Positions 1-8,200 of a stretch of DNA of 12,548 nucleotides are shown here, piece by piece. The stretch is from CAZKEW01 sp964580435 (GTDB taxonomy: Bacteria > Acidobacteriota > Aminicenantia > Aminicenantales > UBA8522), in contig CAZOKP010000078.1 in the NCBI GenBank assembly GCA_964580435.1, forward strand, positions 1 through 12,548, in the 5' to 3' direction. The stretch's first letter is position 1; each line of letters opens with the position of its first letter. Below the pieces are notes generated by a model. The model did no database searches. It saw only the letters and a list, made by a program, of their open reading frames with translations, and was not told where the DNA came from. Both the position numbers and the translations under genes were made by a program.

Positions 1-472
1 ACATCCGGATCATGCTCTTCAGGTCTTCGCCAGCCACATATTCCATGGTGATATAGGGCGTTCCTTCAGCTTTTCCTAGGTCGAACATCTGGCAGACGTT
101 TTTGTGCCTGATTTTCCGGGCAAACTTCAGCTCGTTGCTGAACCGCTCGATCGTCTCCCGGTCGGCGGAAATTTCAGGTTTAAGAAGCTTGAGAGCGACT
201 TTCTCGTTGATGGAGGTGTCGAGGACTTTATAGACTTTCCCCATCCCGCCTTTTCCCAATTCCTCGATCACCTGGTAACGGCCGGCGAAAGTCGTGCCTG
301 TGGCTAATTCCCTAACTGGAGCCTGCAGGGTTTCAGTTTGAAGATTTGGGGACGCGGTACCAGATTCCGGAGAACTCGGTTCATGTCGCCGATCAAACGA
401 AAGCTTTGCCCCGCACTTGCCGCAGAAATACGTATCGGAAGGATTATCGAACTGGCATTTCGGGCATTTCAT
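1..472 (-). CDS. Zinc-ribbon Ser/Thr protein kinase, N-terminal part (cut by window edge)
   Basis: The gene starts at an ATG at 472 and runs off the left edge after 157 codons. Residues 3-20 form a four-cysteine zinc ribbon (CPKC, then CGKC). After a linker comes a Hanks-type kinase N-lobe with the glycine loop GKGGMGKV and the VALK lysine, ending at DLKSMIRM. It is a close paralogue of the 1033-residue kinase at 5233-8334, with about nine extra residues in the linker, so a transmembrane segment and TPR tail probably follow outside the window. By family it should be a membrane-anchored Hanks-type kinase acting on unknown substrates. An AAAGG lies upstream at loose spacing. It follows the methyltransferase by 95 bp but has its own promoter at 502-530. 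The catalytic loop is not in view, so activity cannot be judged. Confidence 0.93.
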   Translation of the reverse strand, partial: MKCPKCQFDNPSDTYFCGKCGAKLSFDRRHEPSSPESGTASPNLQTETLQAPVRELATGTTFAGRYQVIEELGKGGMGKVYKVLDTSINEKVALKLLKPEISADRETIERFSNELKFARKIRHKNVCQMFDLGKAEGTPYITMEYVAGEDLKSMIRM

Positions 473-501
473 GGCCCATAACCTTTGCAGCGCTTGTCCA
501 A

Positions 502-530
502 AAGATAGCGATAAACCGAGGAATAGTCAA
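502..530 (-). promoter_or_regulatory. Sigma70-type promoter of the left-edge kinase
   Basis: On the minus strand TTGACT (525-530) is separated by 17 bp from TATCTT (502-507). The -35 hexamer and spacing match the promoters of the other minus-strand genes. No decamer array lies upstream; the methyltransferase gene ends 38 bp away. Confidence 0.65.
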
Positions 531-567
531 TGAGAATTTCCAGATATCTTGGCCAAAACAGAAGGCA

Positions 568-1454
568 TTAGGGTTTGCGGGCGGAAGCCAGCCAGTGGGG
601 CATGGGCGGGGGGAGAGGCAAGCAGCTAAAATCCCTAAACCCGGCTTCAGCCACCCATGATTCCAGGTCTTTATCCGAAAACACCCAGCCGTTTTGCGCC
701 GTCAGGGCCATATTAACGGCGAAAAGAGAAGAAAATTTGGGTCGTGTCCGGGTCGCATCTGTCATCATGTCCAGGACATAAATAATTCCACCCGGTACCA
801 TAGCGCGATAAGCCTTCTTTAAAAGAGCGATAATTGAGTCAGCCGATTCTTGGTGGAGCACGCCGAAAAATATCACCACATCATTATGGCCGGGAAATAC
901 CACGGCACGATAGTCGCCCGCGAGCGTTTTCACCCGGTCCTGCATTCTTTCAGCCAGGATGAGTTCATCCGCCACGCGCGCGATTTCGGGCAGGTCAAGG
1001 ACGGTGCATTCGATCTCCGGGCTTCTCCGGGCGATAAGCATTGAATAGGTGCCCGGTCCGCCCCCGACATCGAGCAATTTCTCTCTCCCGGCCAAGTTAA
1101 GGNNNNNNNNNNNNNNNNNNNNNNNNNNNNNNNNNNNNNNNNNNNNNNNNNNNNNNNNNNNNNNNNNNNNNNNNNNNNNNNNNNNNNNNNNNNNNNNNNN
1201 NNGGTGCCCGGTCCGCCCCCGACATCGAGCAATTTCTCTCTCCCGGCCAAGTTAAGGGACGGCAAAACCGCCCGGTCGAGTCCGCACATGTCCGCGATTG
1301 CCGCTGCGTCCGCCCTCTCATGCTCAGAAACCCTGGCAAAAATTCCAAGGTCGGACGCAGTGAATAAAATACACGAATCGTAGAAAGCGCTGGCCGTAGC
1401 CATGATCCTTTGAGGAGAAACATGCTTTTTTTGGCTGTCTTTGGATTTTTCCAT
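568..1454 (-). CDS. SAM-dependent O-methyltransferase (Methyltransf_2-like), interrupted by assembly gap, internally short
   Basis: The reading frame starts at an ATG at 1454 with AGGGAG six bases upstream, enters the N gap, and resumes on the other side. If the duplicated 55-bp contig ends are merged, one continuous protein of about 243 residues results. Residues about 13-60 resemble the N-terminal dimerisation domain of hydroxyneurosporene/acetylserotonin-type O-methyltransferases. The SAM-binding motif I (LLDVGGGPGT) follows almost at once, then VLDLPE, GVLHQ and PGGIIYVLD as in PF00891. Family members are usually 330-350 residues with about 90 residues between those two parts; here GLD is joined straight to RAVLPSL. 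The gene may be a natural in-frame deletion, a pseudogene, or an assembly collapse. The substrate is unknown. It precedes the kinase on the same strand. Confidence 0.8.
1048..1257. repeat. Identical 55-bp contig ends on both sides of the N gap
   Basis: Bases 1048-1102 and 1203-1257 are identical over 55 bp and abut the N run on either side. Both encode the same peptide around the SAM motif I. This is what two contigs sharing one k=55 node look like when scaffolded without merging, so it is most likely not a biological duplication. Confidence 0.93.
1103..1202. other. Scaffold gap (100 N)
   Basis: Exactly 100 undetermined bases inside the methyltransferase gene. The round number points to an arbitrary scaffold spacer, not a measured distance. 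Confidence 0.98.
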
Positions 1455-1523
1455 CTGGCTCTCCCTGAGCCAAAACCTACCATAATCGGGATATTCGGTT
1501 CAACCTTGCCCGAGGATTAGCTC

Positions 1524-1553
1524 TTGACAGTTTTTTACTGTAAGTGATATGGT
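1524..1553 (+). promoter_or_regulatory. Candidate promoter with overlapping palindrome, upstream of the exported repeat protein
   Basis: TTGACA (1524-1529) and TATGGT (1548-1553) are 18 bp apart, about 150 bp before the start codon at 1702. The spacer begins with an inverted repeat, ACAGT-TTTTT-ACTGT, that overlaps the -35 box and could be an operator. The -10 box is weak, so this is a suggestion only. Confidence 0.4.
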
Positions 1554-1701
1554 CGATTTGGGCCATCAGCTCATGAAATCCTGCGAAACGAGAGAAAATT
1601 GTCGTGGCGGCCAAAAACATACCTGTCCTCGATTCCTGATATCTGAGATTTCGTGAGCACCCTTTGGGTTTAAAAAGGAAGGCAGAAGAAAAGGAGGGGA
1701 G

Positions 1702-2394
1702 ATGAACAAAGGAATAGTTTTTTCGATCCTGTTTTGCCTGTTATTAGGCCTTGCGGGGCTCTTCATTTTCGGTCAAAATCCTGCCCAGGAAAAAGAGCCC
1801 AAACAGGTCAAGATTATTTTTCCCAATGGCTCTCTCCGCTGCGAGCCTTCCAAGGGAAGCGTGGCCTTTTATGCGACCTCAACGCTTCCGGAGCCGTTTT
1901 ATGTCGGGGGCGGAAACGAATGGGAAGTGCTGTTCCTTTCTGCCGGAATTTATCGTTTGAGGCAGTCCTCCTGGGGGAACAATTTTTGGGAGGTGGACCT
2001 GATGAAAAGACAGGTCCAAAAAGTCGCAGACAGCAGCAGCTTGACCCGACACCCAAATTTGCTGTTAGGATTTCAAGTCGTAATCCTGAAGCCTGGAGAA
2101 ACGGGCTTTGCCCTCAATTTCAAAAAGATGGAGCTTAGGTTTGAACCCCTTAAGGGCCAGATGAAGCTTTATGGCGACAACTTTCTACTTTCGACTTGCC
2201 GTGACCTGGATCGATGCAAAGTCAATCCGCAGCTCTATCACCTCGAAAGCGGCCTGCCCGGAGGAGATAGTTTCTGGAAGATCGACCTTGCAGCCAAGCA
2301 ACTGATCTACACCACGGGAGGAATTTTCTGCGAGGTCTCCGAGAAGGAAAGTGACGTGGTCTGGCCCGACGTCCAGGTCGAGGTCAAATACTAA
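1702..2394 (+). CDS. Exported protein with two internal repeats, function unknown
   Basis: 230 residues. The ATG at 1702 has a strong AGGAGGGG just upstream. Residues 1-25 are a signal peptide or membrane anchor with a leucine-rich core (LFCLLLGLAGL). The rest divides into two related units, about residues 44-108 and 143-205. Each has an LRxEPxKG-type start, an aromatic middle and a C-terminal FWxxDLxxxQ block (FWEVDLMKRQ, FWKIDLAAKQ). The second unit carries two cysteines (STCRDLDRC) absent from the first; a third cysteine lies near the C-terminus. I do not recognise a named family. The layout suggests a small beta-rich extracytoplasmic protein that arose by internal duplication. It stands alone, divergent from the methyltransferase and about 150 bp upstream of the toxin-antitoxin pair. 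Confidence 0.85.
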   Translation: MNKGIVFSILFCLLLGLAGLFIFGQNPAQEKEPKQVKIIFPNGSLRCEPSKGSVAFYATSTLPEPFYVGGGNEWEVLFLSAGIYRLRQSSWGNNFWEVDLMKRQVQKVADSSSLTRHPNLLLGFQVVILKPGETGFALNFKKMELRFEPLKGQMKLYGDNFLLSTCRDLDRCKVNPQLYHLESGLPGGDSFWKIDLAAKQLIYTTGGIFCEVSEKESDVVWPDVQVEVKY

Positions 2395-2510
2395 GATCTA
2401 ACGCTAGTCAGGCCTCTTCTGACATTCCCGGACTGGTGTTCGCAAGTCGTAGCGTCATTCCTGAGAAATCCGTGAGGATTGATGCGTCTTCTCTATCGGC
2501 AACAAAATAC

Positions 2511-2539
2511 TTGACTGATTGAGGACGGCGTATTACAAT
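2511..2539 (+). promoter_or_regulatory. Sigma70-type promoter of the toxin-antitoxin operon
   Basis: TTGACT (2511-2516), 17 bp, TACAAT (2534-2539). This is the best promoter on the plus strand. Its predicted start of transcription, around 2546-2547, falls on the antitoxin start codon. Confidence 0.75.
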
Positions 2540-2548
2540 GTATTACAT
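2530..2548 (+). promoter_or_regulatory. Candidate autoregulatory operator (direct repeat GTATTACA)
   Basis: GTATTACA occurs twice in the same orientation, at 2530-2537 and 2540-2547, ten bases apart. The second copy lies in an 11-bp palindrome, ATGTATTACAT (2538-2548). The repeats cover the -10 box and the start codon. Ribbon-helix-helix antitoxins typically bind short repeats at about one helical turn to repress their own operon, so this is the expected place and form of the operator. Binding itself is inferred. Confidence 0.6.
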
Positions 2549-2768
2549 GAAATCAGTCACCTTAACCATCCGCCTGGACGACAACCTTAACCGGCTGCTC
2601 ACCAGGGCCAGCCGGCTGTCGGGAAAGAATCGGAGCGAGATTGCCCGCGAGGCCTTGCGGCGGCAGTTGCGTCTCGAACAGTTTGAAGAACTGCGCAAAA
2701 GAATCATGCCTTTTGCCGAGGCCCGCGGGTATCTGACTGACGAAGATATCTTCTCCGAGATCTCATGA
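2547..2768 (+). CDS. Ribbon-helix-helix antitoxin
   Basis: 73 residues from the ATG at 2547. An in-frame ATG at 2538 lies inside the -10 box and cannot be on the transcript, so 2547 is preferred. Residues 3-10 (SVTLTIRL) form the beta strand that enters the DNA groove; helices at about 12-26 and 28-42 (NRSEIAREALRRQL) complete a CopG/Arc-type fold. Residues 45-73 are acidic and would wrap the toxin. The stop codon overlaps the toxin start as ATGA, so the two are translationally coupled. No Shine-Dalgarno sequence precedes the start; the message looks leaderless. Family membership is clear from the fold pattern; the exact antitoxin subfamily is not. Confidence 0.88.
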   Translation: MKSVTLTIRLDDNLNRLLTRASRLSGKNRSEIAREALRRQLRLEQFEELRKRIMPFAEARGYLTDEDIFSEIS

Positions 2769-3190
2769 GAATTTTTCTCGACACCAATGTCCTGGTCAGC
2801 GCTGTGGCCACCAGGGGCCTCTGCACAGATGTCCGGAGAGAGGTCCTCAAGTCACACCAGCTCGTGATCTCATCAGGCCTGCTTTCTGAGCTGGAGCGGG
2901 CTCTTCGCCAGAAAATCCGGGTTCCTAAGGAACTTGTCAATGAATTCATAGTCCTGATTCAGCAGGAATCCGTCTTTTCAGCCTCTGGAAAGTCGCCCAG
3001 AATCGCTCTCCGGGATAGAGACGACCTGGAGATTCTAGCGGCGGCCCTGAATGGCAAATCCGATTTGTTTATCACAGGAGATACGGAACTTCTCAAACTG
3101 GGAAAATTCCAAACCCTAGAAATTATCTCCCCCAGGGCGTTCTGGGATAGGCTAAGATCCTTGAGACGAGCAGGGCCAGAGAAGAAATAA
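2765..3190 (+). CDS. PIN-domain toxin (VapC-like; PIN toxin family of TIGR00305 type)
   Basis: 141 residues. PIN-domain ribonuclease toxins cut RNA using an acidic metal site. The matching residues are D6 in FLDTNV, E42/E44 in SELER, D86/D87 in RDRDDLEILAAA, and D106 in ITGD. The pattern, including the LRDRDDLEIL block and the FxxLEIISPRAF end, fits the 'putative toxin component, PIN family' group more than classical VapC. The start overlaps the antitoxin stop by four bases. All expected acidic residues are present, so the toxin should be active unless held by the antitoxin. The RNA target cannot be read from sequence. It ends 95 bp before the end of the convergent SnoaL-like gene, with no obvious terminator between them. 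Confidence 0.9.
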   Translation: MRIFLDTNVLVSAVATRGLCTDVRREVLKSHQLVISSGLLSELERALRQKIRVPKELVNEFIVLIQQESVFSASGKSPRIALRDRDDLEILAAALNGKSDLFITGDTELLKLGKFQTLEIISPRAFWDRLRSLRRAGPEKK

Positions 3191-3285
3191 TCGGTCGCAA
3201 GTTGGTTTTGTTCGGTCCCGCTTTTTATTACGGCATTATCAACCCGGCTTGCCTCTTTCCGGCTTCCTCAATTTTAAACCTGACG

Positions 3286-3828
3286 CTACTTTTTCTCTGC
3301 CACTTTCGGCTTCAGCTCCATGCCGAGCTGCATATAAAGACCTAAGTAGTCCTCTACAGCAAACCAATCTATGATTTTTCTATCAACAATCGTGATTAGA
3401 TGCATTGCTGGCAATCTGGCTTTAATCCCTGTCGCTGGGATTCCCTCATATTCAGCTTTATGAGTTCCATTTTGCGTGAGTTTAACCGCAACCTTATCTC
3501 CTTCTGCAATCACATCCTCAATTGCATGTTTCCAATCTGGAAAAGCTTCATAGTGTGTTTTAATAGCCTGAAATAGCATGTCCATACCCCATGGCTCAGG
3601 TGATCCGGGAACATTCAAAGCAAAATTCTCCGCCAAAAGTTCCTTGATTTTGTCAAAATTCCCTGCGTCAATCGCAGCAAAAAGTTCACGGATTATCTCC
3701 TTATTCTGAGCCTCAATAGTTGCTTGAGCTTTAGCCTTTTCTAGCTCTGCCATTGCCGCTTTATCTTGGCAGCTGATGGTGAAACAAAACAGGAAGACCA
3801 AAGGAATGACACAAAGAAGCTTTTTCAT
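3286..3828 (-). CDS. SnoaL-like (NTF2-fold) lipoprotein
   Basis: 180 residues, ATG at 3828 with GAGGGG at good spacing. Residues 1-20 form a signal peptide ending in FTISC, a plausible if not perfect lipobox, so the mature protein may be lipid-anchored at Cys20. A short helical charged stretch follows, then a SnoaL-type domain: NKEIIRELFAAIDAGNFDKI, FALNVPGSPEPWG, HYEAFPDWKHAIEDVIAEGDKV and GIPATGIKARL are typical of the fold. SnoaL relatives include polyketide cyclases and many proteins of unknown role; no biosynthetic genes are nearby, so a cyclase function is not supported. It is expressed from the array-promoter module just upstream (3861-3977) with a short leader, unlike the three genes with long leaders. 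Confidence 0.87.
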   Translation of the reverse strand: MKKLLCVIPLVFLFCFTISCQDKAAMAELEKAKAQATIEAQNKEIIRELFAAIDAGNFDKIKELLAENFALNVPGSPEPWGMDMLFQAIKTHYEAFPDWKHAIEDVIAEGDKVAVKLTQNGTHKAEYEGIPATGIKARLPAMHLITIVDRKIIDWFAVEDYLGLYMQLGMELKPKVAEKK

Positions 3829-3860
3829 TTTCCCCTCTTATCTTGTCGTTTATGGTTCAA

Positions 3861-3889
3861 CCTATAGCATTGCGAAAATAGGAAGTCAA
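3861..3889 (-). promoter_or_regulatory. Promoter of the SnoaL-like lipoprotein
   Basis: TTGACT (3884-3889), 17 bp, TATAGG (3861-3866) on the minus strand. The spacer core (ATTTTCGC) is shared with the promoters at 4770, 9408 and 12388. Transcription would start about 25 bases before the start codon. Confidence 0.8.
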
Positions 3890-3914
3890 TTCGAGGAAAG
3901 CAAACCTTTTCCTT

Positions 3915-4010
3915 TGTCACCGTGTTGTCACCATCTTCGCCTAAAACCGCCTAACTGCGACTAAGGACGCTTAAATTGGAGGAGAGTCAAAGACGCCAAA
4001 AAATCAGGGG
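3915..4010 (-). repeat. Upstream regulatory array, copy A
   Basis: Read on the plus strand: TGTCACC at 3915 and 3926 (11-bp step), then four 10-bp units at 3938-3977 (CGCCTAAAAC, CGCCTAACTG, CGACTAAGGA, CGCTTAAATT). A conserved TCAGGGG follows at 4004-4010. The array begins 26 bp upstream of the -35 box of the SnoaL-like gene. It is the most regular of the copies. Confidence 0.85.
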
Positions 4011-4096
4011 AAAAACAACTTTAAGATATTCTAAAAGGAATGAAAAGAAGCTGTGGGCTTGCCTATCCTTGTAATCTAAAGGATACTGCCTCTTTG

Positions 4097-4627
4097 TTAC
4101 TTTTTAATGAAGTATTCTCCTTCCCATTCAATAACCATTATGTTACCTGAAATGAACTTACCCTTGTAGGTGGCACTTCCTTGTATACCTTCATACATAC
4201 CTGTGCCCTTAGTAAAAGTGAGAGTTCCCTCAACTGTAGTGATTGGCTTTCCCTTGGTGGAAAGGGTAGTCTTGGTCTTGCCTTCAGCTTTGGAAAAGAC
4301 TGCATCTCCATTTAGAGTCATTCTGGAATAAGTCATGTGAGGTCCGTTGCCCTTAATATAATCGCCAAATGCTTCATAAGTGTGCTCTGCACCATCCATA
4401 AACTTGTCCTTTCCTGTGCTAATATTAAAACCCTCCGACTTCATAACAATAAGAGAATGACCATCGGTATCATCGCAGGCGATTTCATGCCGAATACTAT
4501 AAGCAGTGGTTACTTTCCCCGAAACCTTTATTCTCTCCTGTGCTGTTGAATACGTCGCACAGAAGACAATAATCAAAGCGAGAATAAAAGTTACCACCAT
4601 CCAAGGGTCAGATTTAAGGATTTTCAT
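4097..4627 (-). CDS. Exported small protein, probable beta-barrel, function unknown
   Basis: 176 residues from the ATG at 4627, which has AAAGGAGG eight bases upstream. An in-frame ATG at 4645 lies upstream of and partly against that ribosome-binding site, so it is not used. A signal peptide covers about residues 1-30 (VVTFILALIIVFCATYSTAQ). The mature part is rich in alternating beta strands and glycine; near the C-terminus GTLTFTKGTGMYEGIQGSATYKGKF recalls allene-oxide-cyclase-like or calycin barrels, a resemblance and not an identification. Two cysteines occur, one in the signal peptide region. It has its own promoter (4770-4798) and a long structured leader (4628-4763). Confidence 0.82.
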   Translation of the reverse strand: MKILKSDPWMVVTFILALIIVFCATYSTAQERIKVSGKVTTAYSIRHEIACDDTDGHSLIVMKSEGFNISTGKDKFMDGAEHTYEAFGDYIKGNGPHMTYSRMTLNGDAVFSKAEGKTKTTLSTKGKPITTVEGTLTFTKGTGMYEGIQGSATYKGKFISGNIMVIEWEGEYFIKK

Positions 4628-4763
4628 CGATTTACCTCCTTTCATATATAAGGCTAAGCCCTCAGCCTTTTTTGTAGTGTGAAGATTTTGGGAAAAAAGC
4701 AGCTTTTAAATTGAGTGAAAATTCTTCACCTTGCTGACCCTTATTTTTCCCAAATCTTTTACG
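4628..4763 (-). ncRNA. Structured 5' leader, copy G (candidate cis-regulatory RNA)
   Basis: The transcript from the promoter at 4770 would have about 135 untranslated bases. The basal stem pairs RNA bases from 4744-4757 (AGAUUUGGGAAAAA) with 4683-4698, about 14 bp with one bulge. Inside lie GUCAG (4734-4738) and a hairpin GUGAA-GAAUU-UUCAC (4715-4729). The AAAAUCUUCAC end of the 3' strand can pair instead with GUGAAGA of the hairpin, so two exclusive folds exist. A further hairpin, AAGGCU/AGCCUU (about 4650-4675), lies just before the ribosome-binding site. The first three elements recur in the leaders at 9289 and 12271. Confidence 0.6.
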
Positions 4764-4769
4764 GGTTAA

Positions 4770-4798
4770 TCTATAGCACGGCGAAAATATGAAGTCAA
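4770..4798 (-). promoter_or_regulatory. Promoter of the exported small protein
   Basis: TTGACT (4793-4798), 17 bp, TATAGA (4770-4775), with the same spacer core as the promoters at 3861, 9408 and 12388. No decamer array follows upstream: the end of the 93-residue gene lies 30 bp away and seems to have replaced it. Confidence 0.8.
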
Positions 4799-4827
4799 AC
4801 GCGAAGGACAGATTTCTCCGCTTTTTT

Positions 4828-5109
4828 CTAATTATTTAATCCCATTTTTTTTAGCACTTGATCGGCCTTACTAGTCTGTGGAACATCTTCTGGCAAGTAA
4901 AGCATTACTCCGCCCTTTACTGGCCTTATCACGATTTTTTTCTCCTGAGCGAGTTGAGTAGTTATCTCAATCGGGTTAGCTCCATCAAAATACTTTCTAA
5001 ACGCTTCGTTAAAACCGCTGTATACCGTGTGAATCCCTTTGTAATCGCCTGTTCTGAGTTTCAGAATCGCTTGCTTTACAAATTCTTCATAAGTTAGCTT
5101 TTCAGTCAT
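4828..5109 (-). CDS. Small conserved-looking protein, possible winged-helix fold
   Basis: 93 residues, ATG at 5109 preceded by GGAGGAGGGAAT. No signal peptide. The N-terminal two thirds look helical (YEEFVKQAILKL, NEAFRKYF, PIEITTQLAQEKKI). It ends in a strand-turn-strand, IVIRPVKGGVMLYLPED, that resembles the wing of a winged-helix DNA-binding domain. I recall similar short hypothetical proteins in other uncultured bacteria but no characterised one, so DNA binding is a guess. It lies between the large kinase (124 bp upstream) and the exported-protein promoter, and could be cotranscribed with the kinase. Confidence 0.8.
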   Translation of the reverse strand: MTEKLTYEEFVKQAILKLRTGDYKGIHTVYSGFNEAFRKYFDGANPIEITTQLAQEKKIVIRPVKGGVMLYLPEDVPQTSKADQVLKKMGLNN

Positions 5110-5160
5110 ATTCCCTCCTCCTTCTAGAATATATTACCCCTTTTATCGTCTTTTACCTAT

Positions 5161-5210
5161 GAGGCCACAACTTGCTTAGCATTCCGCTTGCACCCAGCAA
5201 GCCTGGCCTC
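5161..5210. repeat. Nested inverted repeat between kinase and 93-residue gene
   Basis: GAGGCCA (5161-5167) pairs with TGGCCTC (5204-5210), enclosing GCTTG (5186-5190) and CAAGC (5198-5202). It lies just after the kinase stop. No T-run follows on the minus strand, so it is not a standard terminator; it may cap the kinase mRNA or structure the leader of the next gene. Confidence 0.55.
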
Positions 5211-5232
5211 GTGCCTCAAGTATCCGCCCGCC

Positions 5233-8200
5233 TCAATCCTTCAGCCCCGCCAACCTCTTCCTGGCATCCTCAAGCTCGGGGACCCCGGGATCTGCGTCTT
5301 TCCAGAGATCGAGGAATTTCTGATAATATTCGATGGCTCGGGCCTTGTCGCCTTTCTGTTCATAGATTTTGCCCAGCATATAATAGCTTTTGGCGTAGAC
5401 GTCCCCATAATCAAGTCGGCCGGTCGTCAGGGCGGCGATTCTGTTGTATGTTTCTGCCGCTTTATCCAGATTCCCCGCCTGATAATGGGCCAGAGCGAAA
5501 GAATCCAGAAAATTTGCGCTCTTGGCCAGAGGCCCATACGATTCCAGGGCTAAAGCGCTCTCAAAATATTTCATAGCCTGAGGATATCTTTTTCTTTCAA
5601 GATCGAGGAGGCCCATCAAATGGTCGTAGTATCTTATCGCTTTCTTGTATAATCCTTTCTCGATCATTTCTTTAAGTTCAGCGGCTGTTTTTTGGGCTCT
5701 ATCTATCGATTTCATCCCCAGCAAGGCACGGGTCTTCAGATACAAAGCTTGTCTTTGGCTTTCTAAATATTCTGCTTTTTCTCCGCTCTCCCAGGTGATT
5801 TGACAATATTTCAAAGCCTCTTTGAAATCTCTAGAGCTGAGGTACGTATAGGCTAACCCCGTGGAGAACAGAGATTTCCACATATTTTGGCCAACCATTT
5901 CGGCGAGTCCGACACCCTGTTTCCAGATGTTTTTGGCCTTCTCATATTTTCCCTGCAATAACCAAGTAATTCCCAGGCGGTTTAACCCCCATCCATGGGC
6001 CACTGGCTCCCTGGCCTCAAGAAGTTTCTGGTATTCTTCTTCTGCCTTCGCTAGGTCTCCCTTGTAAACGTAAATATCTCCTTTATCTATCAAGTTCTGA
6101 TAGTCATTGGGATCAAGGAGAAAGGCTTTGTCTATCTCCGCCATGGCCAGGTCGAGCTCTCCTCTGTCGATGTGGACAGAGGCTAAGGCCCGACGGATCT
6201 GGGCATTATCTGAAAAATTCTGAACATAATCCTCGAGGACTTTCCTGGCCTTATCGTAAAGTTCCCTAGCCCGATAGCTCGCAGCAAGTTGAGTATAAGT
6301 TGGAATAAACTCGGTCTTGCTCCTGACGCTCATTTCATAATTTTCAATAGCCTTATCCCATTCCTCCAGGTTATTGTATATAATGCCCAAATTTGAGCTG
6401 GCAAGAATGTTCTCAGGATAAAGCTCGAGCAATTTGCTGTAAGCCTCTCTGGCCTTATCAAGCGTCTTTTCGGAATCAGAATAGAAATCTCCCTGGATTT
6501 GATATCGCTCCGCATCTGAGAGCCGGTCGGATAGCTCCAGTGCCTTCCGAATGTATTTTTTTCTTTCTGAAAAAAGGGCAAGATTGTTATAGCTCATCGC
6601 CATGGATCTATAAGCCATAGCAAATTGTGGGTCGATGGCGATGGCTTTTTCCATGAGCTCGATGCTCCGGCGGTAATCTCCGCTGTGATGATATTTTCTT
6701 CCTTCGCTGTAATACTCGTAGGCTTCAGGAGAGCTGGTCGTGATTTTTCCGATTTCTTTGTCGATGTCGGACGCAATTTGCGTCTGGGAAAGATTAAAGT
6801 CTGTTTTTATCTTCCTGGTCAGCTCATCCACCATGGAGAAAATACTTCCTTCGCCTTTGCCCGCGACTGACTCTGACCCGACGAGTTCCCCGCTGCGCGC
6901 CTCCTGAAGCGTGACATTGATCCTGAATTCATCACCTGCCTTGGCATAAGCCCCCTGCAAGATGTGATTGACTCCGCCCAAGGTGGCGACTTCCTTTAAG
7001 ACTTCAGACGAATATGCCTGTGCATCAAGCTGATTTAGCTGGCTGAGAATATTAACGAGCTTATCCTCACTCAAAATCCTGATATATTTCGACTGGGTGA
7101 GGTCGGCGATCAGCAGGTTGGCGAGCATCGTCCGCCAATGATCAAGGTTCTTGTCGCCGGTATTGTTTTTGAAATACATGATGGCCAGCGAGGGCTTATC
7201 GGATGGAGGCTGCACTATTTTCCTGTGAGGAAGAAGCTGCCATAAAGCGATAGCCGCCACAACGAGCGCAATAACGGCGAGAGCGGGAAGCCAGAGTTTC
7301 TTCAGGCTGAACTTGACGGTGATCTCCCTGGATGTGATCGCTCTTCGGCTGGGAATAATCCTCTGAGTTGTGGGAATCCCCTGCTCAATCCTGTCCAGCT
7401 CGGAGCGGAGCTCCGCGACACTCTGGTACCTCTTCTCCTTATCTTTCTCCAAGCAACGCAGGACAAGACGGCTGAGGTCTTCGGAAATCTGCGCATTACG
7501 CTCCCGCGGCGACTGGGGCATTTCGCTTTTGTGTTTGACTGCGACAGTGAGAGGCGTATCCCCTTCAAACGGGACGCGTCCGGTCAGCATCTCATAGAGA
7601 ATGATGCCCAGTGAGTAAATATCCGACCTCTGATCGACGTCTTTTCCTTCGACTTGCTCAGGGCTCATGTATTCGGGCGTCCCGATGATCACCCCTGCGC
7701 CCGTGATTCCTTTGACCTTCAATGACCGGGCGATCCCGAAATCCATGATCCGAACGGTTCCCTCTTTGTCGATCATGATATTGCTGGGCTTCAGATCCCG
7801 ATGAACCACACCCAACCGGTGAGCCTCGGCCAGCCCCTCGCAGACCTGCTTGGCTATGCCTACGGCCGTTCCCACGCTCAATTGTCCCGACATCCGGATC
7901 ATGCTCTTCAAGTCTTCACCGGGCACATATTCCATGGTGATGAAATAGGATCCCGCTTCCTTCCCCAGGTCGTACATCCGACAGACATTTTTATGGGCGA
8001 TGTCGCGGGCGGTCTTGAGCTCATTCCTGAACCTCTCGACGGTCTCGATGTCGGCTGAAATCTCCGGCTTGATGAGCTTCAACGCAACCTTGGCGTTGAC
8101 CTCTTGGTCGAGCACCTTATAAACTTTGCCCATGCCGCCCTTTCCCAGCTCCTCAATAACCTGGTATCTCCCGGCGAAGATAGAGCCTGTGGTCAATTCC

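Noticed and set aside
2407..2423. Small inverted repeat GTCAG/CTGAC after the exported repeat protein
   Set aside because: Stem of five pairs without a T-run; too weak to call a terminator.
4650..4676. Stem AAGGCT/AGCCTT followed by six T on the plus strand, like an intrinsic terminator
   Set aside because: No plus-strand gene lies upstream of it, and on the minus strand the T-run precedes the stem as an A-run. It is better seen as part of the leader of the 4627 gene.
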